Assembly: GCA_015039365.1 (NCBI GenBank)
Contig: WION01000003.1
Coordinates: 434,001-498,000 of the forward strand
DNA length: 64,000 nucleotides
Reading direction: 5' to 3'
Source of the DNA: Amanita rubescens
Taxonomy: Eukaryota > Basidiomycota > Agaricomycetes > Agaricales > Amanitaceae
Shown here: positions 33,884-42,466 of the stretch, one piece after another
Position numbering within the stretch: the stretch's first letter is position 1
Layout: every line of letters begins with the position of its first letter
Made by a program: the position numbers and the translations under genes
The notes under the pieces: generated by a model
Told to the model about the DNA's origin: nothing
Databases searched by the model: none
What the model saw: the letters and a program-made list of their open reading frames with translations, nothing else

Positions 33884-35086
33884 TCATTTCCGATGTCCGT
33901 TACCGTTCGCCATGTCAGTGCTGTTGATATGCTTCATATTCCCTTGTGCATCGCCCTTGAACCGTTTGCGCAATGCCGCAACCATCTTTGCCAACCTGTT
34001 ATGGGACATCAATTAGATCCGACTGGCATTAAGAACTACACAGTGACTTACCAATACCAGTTTAGTCCCTGTAAGGTAACGTTCCCCACAGTGTATACAA
34101 CCGCATAAAAAAGGGGTATTTCATGATACACATGGCGTAACGTAAGGAAGAAGTTGTATGACTATTCATTTGTTCATCCTGAGATTGAAACAAGTAATAA
34201 GAACAACTTACAGTGCTCCCACCGTACACGATGCGTACGAAGAAAAATGTTACAAGAAGACATATCCCATTCACGAGTTGCAAGGTAGATCCCGTACGAT
34301 TCGTTTTATCCAAGAACCTACATTTTGAGTAATGAGTCAATGAGCTGGCGGAAACGTGTGAACCTACCAATGGTTATTTAGAAAGAATGTGCTGGATTCC
34401 CACAAAAGACACCGGACAGCATAGTATGATACAAATGGTTTCTGAACTAGGATGTGAAAGACTGGATGTCATGTAGTTTTATGACTTACAAATGACAAAG
34501 CGTAGATAGTCAAGCACGCAAATCCTTGGAAGAAATTTATGGGCGCATCATACTCAGGAGACGGGAAAACGCACCATGTACAACATAACCGGTATCAATG
34601 AAATTCAAAATGGAATCAGAAGCGTCCCAGAAAAAGTAACTCAAGTACGAAAGGGTAAGGTCGCGCCCGGCGAACGAATCGATACCACTTACCCAACTGC
34701 AATAGCGTTCACGAAACCGGCGCGATCGTCCCAACCAAAAGCCCTCTCCCAATGATCGTCGTTCTTCTGCGTTGTCGTCTTGATACACCACAGCGAAAGC
34801 GGAACAAGCAGCATCACATTAATCTGAGAAGCAAAGTGTATTCCCCTGCCACTACGCGTCAAACTACTGGTTGTGTTAAGTAACGAGCAACACACCAAGT
34901 ATTTCTCGTCCTTGCTGTCTTAATAGCGCCGTAAGAGACTGGTGCCACGATTCTGCTCACGATCGGTGCGACGACCCGATGAATAAACGTGAACACGAGG
35001 AAAGAGGACACAACTGTTGGCAAATATTCCGGTAACTTGGTAAGGCCAAGTTTCTCGGCAATGAACCAGTCTATAATGCCTGTCAT
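33884..35086 (-). CDS. TLC-domain multi-pass membrane protein
   Basis: ER-type membrane protein with a TRAM/LAG1/CLN8 (TLC) domain, of the TLCD4/TMEM56-like group rather than ceramide synthase. Exon 1 (ATG at 35086) gives MTGIIDWFIAEKLGLTKLPEYLP and a hydrophobic segment ending SYGAIKTARTRNTW. Later exons give QINVMLLVPLSLW, DRAGFVNAIAVGYFFWDASDSI (core of the TLC domain), NHWFLDKTNRTGS, LLVTFFFVRIVYGG, YNFFLTLRHVYHEIPLFYAVVYTVGN, and after the last intron a lysine/arginine-rich tail ending MANGNGHRK. At least five hydrophobic stretches. The substrate or lipid role is unknown for this group. Confidence 0.75.
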
Positions 35087-35262
35087 GGGTGAAAGCTGGG
35101 ATGCGCCTCAGTCCGCGGACGTGGGTGAGCAGACAACCCTTTTGCGGACGTTTTATATCAACAGCCCTTACAGTATAGCAGCCCTGGAGTACCTGGGAAA
35201 TCAAAATTCGGCCTTCGCTCCGGCTGCAATTCCGAGAAATACAAATTAATATTATTCCACAT

Positions 35263-36372
35263 CTACGCAAGACTCTTCAGCAAGCCTTTAAGCATCTGTT
35301 CAGTGTACATAGTGCTGTTGCCCTCGTCTTTCTCAACCGCCCTAGTCCTAACCTTATCAAGTCCCGTTATCATCCTCTCAATATTAGCCGGTGTGCCTTT
35401 GAGCAGCTCCGCAACAGGTTCAACTAGGATGATGAAAATAAGCTTCCGCAATTGGATCTGCAGTTGATTCTTCAATATCACCATTTTTCTTGATCCCTTC
35501 TTGTATCGCAGTCCAGAGTCCGTCACGCTCAGAATAGCTTTCCCCGAGTTGCTTGAGAAGCATCTCAATCTTGTTCTATGTTTGTCCAGCACGATGCGAT
35601 GTACGCATATATATAAACACCTACCTGTACCGAGCTATGCACTTCTTTCAGCTTGTCCTCCATTGCGACGGACGTGAGCTCATATTCTTTAAGAGTTGCG
35701 TTTAGCATAAGAACTCCTTTACCATATGCCTTATCCTGTTCGTCAAGCATGCTGTAACAACTCTTGATCCCGTTGACCGTGGGAACAAAGGTTTGTGCTA
35801 TTTCTTTTTTCAGTTTCACAGAGTCCTCGTCAAAGGCCAGTTGAAGTGAATCCAATAGAGCCGTCCAATCCTCGCTGTCGTCCTCCTTGAAATCGCTGAA
35901 CAACAGAGTGAAGAGCGCATATATGTGCGTGTCATTACGTACACTTCCCCCATAAGATCAGAAAACAGCGTCCGTTCTTCATCCCAAAAAAAGTCAGAGT
36001 CTTTGCTTTCTGCATCGCTGTCCATGGCGTCTTCCATATCGTCAAAGTACGTGTCCTCGTCTTGGTATGACCTATGGAACGATTTGCGTGATAGCCCTTT
36101 AGTGTGGGAATGATAGCCCCGATCACGGTTAGGTCTTCCATCAACCAAACGTAGACGATGTACGGCATGTCGTCTTGGAGAATAAGCGGATGCCGAGATT
36201 CGGTTAACCGAACGACTTCGCGTTTTCATTCCTGCACAGGCAAAGACAGTCGAAAAAATTCGGTAGCACAGAGAGAACTGGTAAATAAACCTGCTTTGGA
36301 CCTTGTGCGACTTTCACGATCATGGCGAAAGTAGGGAATTTTACGCAGAGCAGTCGTACCAGTACGGCCCAT
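35263..36372 (-). CDS. unknown protein with helical C-terminal half
   Basis: I do not recognise a family. The start at 36372 opens MGRTGTTALRKIPYFRHDRESR, and intron 1 leads into MKTRSRSVNRIS. The N-terminal part is Arg/Ser-rich, then strongly acidic (DMEDAMDSDAESKDSDFFWDEE). The C-terminal half is charged helix: LDSLQLAFDEDSVKLKKEIAQ, KAYGKGVLMLNATLKEY, KIEMLLKQLGESYSERDGLW, VEPVAELLKGTPANIERMI. Five exons join in frame by GT-AG introns. Acidic and coiled regions with no membrane segment suggest a nuclear or cytoskeletal structural protein; this is only inference. It lies between the TLC-domain gene and the G-gamma pair, with which it diverges. Confidence 0.6.
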
Positions 36373-36693
36373 GATGCATGAAGGTCACTTCCAAAAGTAA
36401 AAATTAAAACTCCGAAAGATACTCGTACTACTCGTACCCTTTTCGACGGTCGCTGCTAGGTTCACCAGAACGCTTCCGTCGGACATCTCTTTTCTGGTCT
36501 CCAAGGTCTGTAAACGTGATTTCTTCTGCATTGTGGTGTGTGTGACCGGCGCTAACGTACACGGCCGTGAACGTTGTCAGGCCCATCGCGCTTGTTGCAA
36601 TCAATATTAGGCATATCAATATCAACCGATCATGGATTCACGCCCACATAAAGTCAGGTGTTTCGCAATTTTCCAGGCTTTACTCAACCTATC
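36373..36693. promoter_or_regulatory. divergent promoter region, unknown protein / G-gamma 1
   Basis: 321 bp between divergent start codons. A 65-codon minus-strand frame (36428-36625) with one hydrophobic stretch lies here, but it lacks an ATG and has a stop just upstream, so I do not call it a gene. Confidence 0.5.
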
Positions 36694-37038
36694 ATGGCCA
36701 CGCAGCAATCCATGTCTGAGCTCAAGCTTCGCAGACTAGCGGAACATAACCAACGGTTGAAGGAGGATCTGGCAAGACCTCGCATACGTGTCAGCGAAGC
36801 CAGTGCAAGGTGAGATTGTCGCCGCTAACATCGGTGTTACGATGTTCATTTTTTTATATAGCCTAATACGTTATTGCAAGACGACCAAGGACCATCTTGT
36901 ATGTGGTGGTCCCGAGTGTGCTTGTAACTCAGGTATTGACTACAGTTACTCCAGGTACCATCTGTTTGGGGTCCCGTGAACAAGAGTGAAGATCCCTACG
37001 CTCCACCAGCACAGGGCTGCCGTTGCATAATAATGTGA
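36694..37038 (+). CDS. heterotrimeric G-protein gamma subunit, copy 1 (CIIM end)
   Basis: Fungal G-gamma, the lipid-anchored partner of G-beta in pheromone and nutrient signalling. Three exons: [22 protein letters not shown] forms the start of the coiled coil; exon 2 gives [13 protein letters not shown]; exon 3 gives [24 protein letters not shown] followed by IIM and stop. The final CIIM is a CaaX box (Met at the last position favours farnesyl), and the Cys two residues before it could be palmitoylated. Introns begin at about 36811 and 36901. Length about 85-90 residues, normal for the family. A second copy lies about 475 bp downstream on the same strand with the same intron positions. Confidence 0.9.
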
Positions 37039-37512
37039 AAGGCTATCTTGGATGTACGAGAGGAGGTACTTTCTGCAGACGTTGCCTGCCGTTGATGTTC
37101 CATCACGAACGCTTTGCGAAGCATATATACCGTAGCCCACCAACTACATTCACTCTTTTGACTACTCTTGTTACTTATACATAAGCTAATTTTACTACAT
37201 TCTTGTGTGTAGGGTTTTGACTTTTTTATTCGCACACATGACTCGGTCGCATATGGCAGGTAGTTTGATGCCGTTCAGAATCACAATCGTCGGATTCCTT
37301 CCTTTTCCGCCTACAACGGTTCTCCCATCCTCTCCATTTTCCGCTTTCCTTCCCACCGCCTCTTCTGCCGTTGCATTGTTTCAACCTTTCTTTGGTCAGA
37401 ATCTTGTCAGGTGAATCCAACCTCGGGCGACAGTCCTTGGACCACGTTGCAACTACTTACAAGCCATTTCCAGGCGTTTTAAGTTACTCTTTACAACAAA
37501 CATCTCAACACC
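37039..37512. other. 474-bp spacer between the two G-gamma genes
   Basis: Serves as 3' flank of copy 1 and promoter of copy 2. A pyrimidine-rich run (37280-37380) precedes copy 2. No gene seen. Confidence 0.55.
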
Positions 37513-37868
37513 ATGAGCGCTCGCGGCGGCGGTCGACAATCCATGTCTGAGCTGAAGCTTCGGCGATTGCTCGAGCATAATCAGCGGTTGCGAGAAGACT
37601 TGGCACGACCTCGGCTGCGCGTCAGTGAGGCTAGTGCAAGGTATGTGATCCTTCTCCATTTCCGCACTCTTACAAACGGCACCTTTGATAGTCTAATCCG
37701 TTATTGTAAAACAACAAAAGATCATCTTGTACGGTGGAAGTATAGTGTTAGTCCCAATCAACTTACGTATTTTTCCTCCTTCAGGTACCATCCGTTTGGG
37801 GCCCTGTAGCACGGGCGGAGGACCACTATGGCCAACAGACCCCAGGGTGCAAGTGCGCAATACAATGA
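37513..37868 (+). CDS. heterotrimeric G-protein gamma subunit, copy 2 (CAIQ end)
   Basis: Second tandem G-gamma gene. Exon 1 gives [33 protein letters not shown], exon 2 [13 protein letters not shown], exon 3 [24 protein letters not shown] then AIQ and stop. The last four residues, CAIQ, form a CaaX box (Gln also favours farnesyl), again with an upstream Cys. Both introns sit at the same codons as in copy 1. The N-terminus and the linker before the CaaX box differ from copy 1, and the coiled-coil core is nearly the same. The frame is intact, so both copies may be expressed. Confidence 0.88.
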
Positions 37869-38192
37869 CGTGTCTGCGTTCGTGCTCGGTTCCACCAATT
37901 ACCCATCAACTAGACATACCAGGACATACTCTTCAACTGTCAAAATGTCAATCATCGTGTATAATCGACACCATCGGGCTTACTCATTCTTTTGTCAGAC
38001 TTTTTCTGCCACCGTCTGACTGCCGTTTCACTGTACATATTTTTTTTGTCTATAACTTGCTCGCATGCTTTTGCCGTTGGCTCTATGACAGTTGATATAT
38101 GCTATTCTACAAAAATAAAGTATGTATATAACATGTTTTTGCAGAACCTGTATCAACTGCAGTATATTATATGAGAAGAATGATTTGGAAGC
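37869..38192. other. 324-bp convergent spacer
   Basis: Lies between the stop codons of G-gamma copy 2 (+) and thioredoxin (-). AT-rich, no gene seen. Confidence 0.55.
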
Positions 38193-38805
38193 TCATATTT
38201 CTTCTACGAATTTCCGTACAACATGCTCAGGCACGGCTCCCCGGAATTGTGAAATAGGTTTTCCATTTTGAAAAGCAAATACAGTTGGTAGGGCAGTGAC
38301 CTGATCACGTCTTTAAACAGGTTGTTTCAGCGCCCGCGGAAATGAAGAGTACCTTGTACTGCTGCGCGAGTGAACCCCCATCGTTCGAGTCTACATCGAT
38401 TTTTACAAGATCCAGCGAGTGGCCCGTGACACCAGACTTAACATTAGAATCTGAGCACAGCTTTTCTAAGATGGGTGACAGTTGATGGCAGGGTCCGCAC
38501 CAGCTACAGAAATGGGAAGTCTTTATGTTATGAAACGGCTAGTAAACTATGGACATACTCAGCATAAAAGTCGACAAGTACGAGTCGATCTTTTGCTTGG
38601 GTTACTTTCGTGAAGGTCTGTTGTACGTTCAATAAATATTGTGCTTATGTGCGCTTGCCAGAATAATACAAACATCAAGATCAGCATTCTTGTACAAGTC
38701 ACTGCGGAAAACAGATGAGTGGAATAGCCGGCTCGGATTGGAAAGACGTGGACGAAATAAGGTCGAGGCGATGAAAGAAGCGCGACGGACAAAACAAGTG
38801 GCCAT
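38193..38805 (-). CDS. mitochondrial thioredoxin
   Basis: Thioredoxin that reduces disulfides, here probably in the mitochondrial matrix. The start at 38805 gives a basic presequence MATCFVRRASFIASTLFRPRLS. After an intron comes TFTKVTQAKDRLVLVDFYA, and the active site DWCGPCHQLSPILEKL is assembled at the next splice. It continues LDLVKIDVDSNDGGSLAQQYK and, after a further intron, TALPTVFAFQNGKPISQFRGAVPEHVVRKFVEEI. The WCGPC motif, the cis-proline in LPTV and the length of about 150 residues fit the family. A short insert (SDSNVKSGVTGHS) sits after the active-site helix. All introns are GT-AG and in frame. Confidence 0.9.
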
Positions 38806-39461
38806 GCCTTGGCGATCGTGCGCGGTGCGCCGAAGTTTGATCGGCGTGTGACGTACGACTGTCACACTGGGCACGATGTTGAAGTGTGTATTTACTCGTC
38901 AGGTGCGTTATCAACATCATGACTTTTACTGACGTTGGGAGTCGGGACCCGCAATGGCAACCATTGGACAATTCAATTCACGTACAGGGTAAGCCTGGGG
39001 TTACGTCTGTTACGTCTCGTAATTGAACATTTTTAGCCTCAATCACACGTCTACTCTGGATTCCCATATAGCGTGTGTAGAACAGCGCCCGTTGACATCG
39101 AAATGGTTGCGGCTCTGCATTCGCCCTGGAGACAGCGTGGCAGGAGCGTTGATATGTGTAACAACAATGTTTCTATTTAGGTCGAACGAGCGCTCAGTGA
39201 CGCTTCCCTTGTTTCACATCATTTCTGATTCGCGGAGATCACTGTAAATGCCTCATTTACGCGAAACAATACATTTGGTGAGGGTCGAAGCTTCCTCACA
39301 TGATTATTCATGGCTGTCATCCCTTGGGTATAAAATGGCTTGACTGCCCTTCCGCTTCTCAAAACTTTCTTTCTCTCATACCCATATTACCTAGAGTAAG
39401 TGACCTTGGTTATTATGTCCTGCTCAGGTCCCTAACGGTTGACTACGCACCTGTAGTAAGG
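38806..39461. other. 656-bp divergent upstream region, thioredoxin / cupredoxin 1
   Basis: Shared 5' region of the divergent thioredoxin and cupredoxin genes. No further gene seen. Contains a TATA box near the cupredoxin start. Confidence 0.55.
39329..39335 (+). promoter_or_regulatory. TATA box of cupredoxin 1
   Basis: tataaaa lies 127 bp upstream of the cupredoxin 1 ATG, followed by a pyrimidine-rich stretch (cttccgcttctc). Good match to a fungal core promoter of a strongly expressed gene. Confidence 0.55.
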
Positions 39462-40195
39462 ATGCGTCTCTCTGCTGCCCTCGCTAGCCTTTTGGCCGTG
39501 GCAACTGCTGTCTCTGCTGTTGATATCCCGGTCACTGTCGGTGGTAATGGTACCCTGACGTTCAGCCCGACCAACGTTACGGCTGCTGTAGGCGATGTTA
39601 TCGTCTTCACTTTGTAAGAGATATTTTTCTCTGGTGAAAGAAATCAACTAACGAATCTTCTAGCGCCGCTAAAAACCACGTAAGGTTACATATTCTGACC
39701 TGGAAGCACTCTAACTCAGATGAAACGTTTCTAGTCCGCCACGCAATCCACCTTTACGGATCCGTGTGCCAAAGCTAGTGCCAGCGCTATTGATTCTGGG
39801 TTCCAATTCGTTTCTAGCACAAGCTCACTACCTACTTTCTCCGTTACGGTTAATGATACCTCCCCTCTTTGGATCTACTGCGCTCAAACCAACCCAGCAA
39901 GGTACCCATTATCCACCTTAGCAGTATAATTCCTTATTCACCCTGTTACAGCCACTGCCACCTTGGAATGGTTTTCGCCGCCAATGCTCCAGCTAACAAA
40001 ACTTTTGCGCAATTCCAAGCCGCTGCGGAGAGTGGTGCCTCTTCTTCTTCCAATAGCACCAGCAACAGCACCAGCTCCAGCACGGCCAGCTCGACTGCTC
40101 CTACTAGTTCGACTAAAAGCGCTGCTCTCGGTCGCACCGCAAACGTTGCTGCTTTGTTGTCGCTCGTTGGTCTCGTCGCTGGCCTGACTCTTTAA
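39462..40195 (+). CDS. secreted single-domain cupredoxin, Ser-rich GPI-type tail
   Basis: Extracellular blue-copper-like protein of the fungal serine-rich cupredoxin group. A signal peptide (MRLSAALASLLAVATAVSA) precedes DIPVTVGGNGTLTFSPTNVTAAVGDVIVF. The copper-site residues fit plastocyanin order: the His in KNHSATQ, the Cys in WIYCAQTNPA, and the His and Met in SHCHLGMVF. After about 150 residues comes a Ser/Thr/Asn-rich linker (NSTSNSTSSSTASS) and a hydrophobic end (AALLSLVGLVAGLTL), consistent with GPI anchoring. Four exons; KNH lies in a very small exon between two introns. A two-domain relative follows about 570 bp downstream. Confidence 0.87.
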
Positions 40196-40763
40196 ATAAA
40201 TGGTGCTTGTTGTTATGCTACTAGTAAGCACGCGTTATTTGAACAGTTAAAGTACGGTTGTGATAGTAATGATGGCATGTGTTCTCGTTGCTTGGAACTA
40301 TTTTTGTTATATATCAATGCATTGAATTTTTTTCTGTGATTGCTGGATGTGATAACCATCGTGCTTGGTTACATGGGGATGTATTCTAAATATGGGCCTG
40401 ATATATACATAGATTCCCATTTTGTGTTTTCAGGGGTGGCTCGCCACACTTCGCCACAGCAATAGAATTTTGATGTGTTTGGTCATGACACCGCCCAAAG
40501 CGATGCGATTGCTATGATTGGCTGATGTGAGCGCTGCAGTGCCCGCAAATATATAGATGGCGCCCTACCCTTTCCCACCCACCTCTCCTTCTTCCCTTGC
40601 TGGTCTTGTCGGTCTTAATTTTCGAGCAGAGTGAGTGATATGTTTCCCCAGTTGATCAGTGAATTGAGTATGTTCCAGGCTCGTTTCTCCAATCGAACCC
40701 ATTCGCTGGACGTTGAACACAAAAGCCTAGTGCTTTCTCATCTTCAAGAGTATGCTGTGCATC
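40196..40763. promoter_or_regulatory. 568-bp region between the cupredoxin genes
   Basis: 3' flank of cupredoxin 1 and promoter of cupredoxin 2. A TATA-like aatatatag at about 40549-40556 is followed by a long pyrimidine run (40564-40600). No gene seen. Confidence 0.5.
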
Positions 40764-42301
40764 ATGAAATTCGTTGCTTTTGCCCTTCTTTCTGTCCTTT
40801 CCGTTTCCGCCACAACATTCAATGTTGCCGTTGGTGACAATAATGGATTGGTTTACAACCCACCGTTCATCTCTGGTGCCAAGGCCGGTGATCAGATCGT
40901 CTTCAAGTTGTACGTCAATATGTGTATTTTTTGATCGATGGTATAATAATTTGCTATTACCTGCAGCACGTCGAAGAATCATGTATGTTTTATTAAATCA
41001 TGTGTTGAACCTTGCATATGCTAATCAACCGAAAGACGGTTACACAGTCAACGTTTACCAATCCGTGTGTCAAAGCAAGCAGCACAGGGATTGATTCAGG
41101 ATTCAAGCCTGCCATGATGACACCTCAACCGACATTCACCATCACTCTTAACCCGACAACTGCTTCTGCCCCCCTTTGGTTCTTCTGTGCTCAGACAAAC
41201 CCAGCGAAGTAGGCATTCCCAGTTTGTCGACGTATCAAAATAGTATATTAACTCTGTCTATATAGCCACTGCCATGCAGGAATGGTATTTGCTATAAATC
41301 CTTCAGCGACCAAGACTTTTGCGCAATACCAGGTGATTTTGATTATCGCTATCAAATACTGTTTTTTTTTTGACTCCGGGTAGGCCACTGCTAAAAATTC
41401 TGGAAGCAATTCTACCACCCCCCCTGCCCCCGCCAAAAGTACCAACGGCAACAAGGGCACCGTTCACACGGTCATAGTGGGGCAGAATCAAACCTTGACA
41501 TTCTCTCCTTCCAGTATTCAAGCCATGGCTGGCGATACCGTTGCATTTACTTTGTAAGTTACTGGTTTACTCGAATTTAATCAAGTCTGACGCCGGCACA
41601 GCGTGTCCAAGAACCACGTCAGTGTCATGATTCATTGATTTCTTCAGTGTAACTAAAGTTTGAATATTCTTAGTCTGCCACTCAGTCGACGTTCACGAAT
41701 CCTTGCGCACTTGCGCCAGGTGGAGTAGATTCTGGTTTCCACCCTATTCCAGCAAACAGCACGACGGCTGCGCAGTGGAGCATAACCCTTGACGCTCAGA
41801 GTGTATCTGCTCCTTTGTGGTTCTTCTGTGCGCAAACGATTCCTGCGGTGTAAGTTCAAATCAATCACACTTTGCTAACTAGCCATCGCTAACCTCTTAA
41901 AAAGCCATTGTCATGCGGGTATGGTTTTCGCGATTAACCCAACTGCAAACAAGACGTTCGCTCAGTTCCAGGTAAGACATTTCTGGACAGGTGTTATTGC
42001 TAGCTAACCATGGGGTCAGAATAACGCCAAGAACTCTACCAACTCTGGAAATACTGCCTCTGGTACAACTGCTTCATCTAGCGCAGGGGCACCATCGAGC
42101 ACGGCATCTAGTACAGATGCGGGAAGTCCCACTGACTCGAGTTCAGGCGGTGCGACTAGCACTGATGGGTCTACTAGCAGTGCACCAACTTCCACATCAA
42201 CCAAATCAGCCAGTAACGGGGCAGCACCTGGGTTGCGTAGCTCCATGAACACTGGACTCGTGGTATCAATTGTTGGTTTGGCGGTGTCGTTGAGTTTCTA
42301 G
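40764..42301 (+). CDS. secreted double-cupredoxin protein, Ser-rich GPI-type tail
   Basis: Two complete cupredoxin domains in one chain. A signal peptide (MKFVAFALLSVLSVSA) precedes domain 1: FNVAVGDNNGLVYNPP, SKNH then TVTQSTFTNPC, FFCAQTNPAK, HCHAGMVFAINP. A linker (TTPPAPAKSTNGNKG) leads to domain 2: HTVIVGQNQTLTFSPSSI, SKNH then SATQSTFTNPC, FFCAQTIP, HCHAGMVFAINP. The end is Ser/Thr-rich with a hydrophobic tail (GLVVSIVGLAVSLSF), as in a GPI anchor precursor. Introns recur at equivalent codons in both domains (before and after KNH, inside CAQ...HCH, after FAQ), the mark of an internal gene duplication. An in-frame ATG at 40752 is an alternative start. Confidence 0.86.
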
Positions 42302-42466
42302 GGGTGTTTAATGTATTAAATAGTTGCAATCGAGTGTTATAGTGGCTGGAGTGGCTTTAAATAGAGTGAACAACAAATATGGCCAAAGGATGGCCAGAGT
42401 CCCTGCTTTACACTAAAGAGACAGAAGCGAAAGGTGTATCTCTAGAAGCCATCATATCCCTTCAAA

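Noticed and set aside
36428..36625. 65-codon minus-strand frame with a hydrophobic segment and basic tail
   Set aside because: It has no ATG, and an in-frame stop lies a few codons upstream. I could not find a splice that supplies a start.
39462..42301. Multicopper oxidase (laccase) for the cupredoxin genes
   Set aside because: They lack the HXH and HCH-x3-H-x3 copper signatures of laccases; each domain has only the type-1-like His, Cys, His and Met, and they carry Ser-rich GPI tails.
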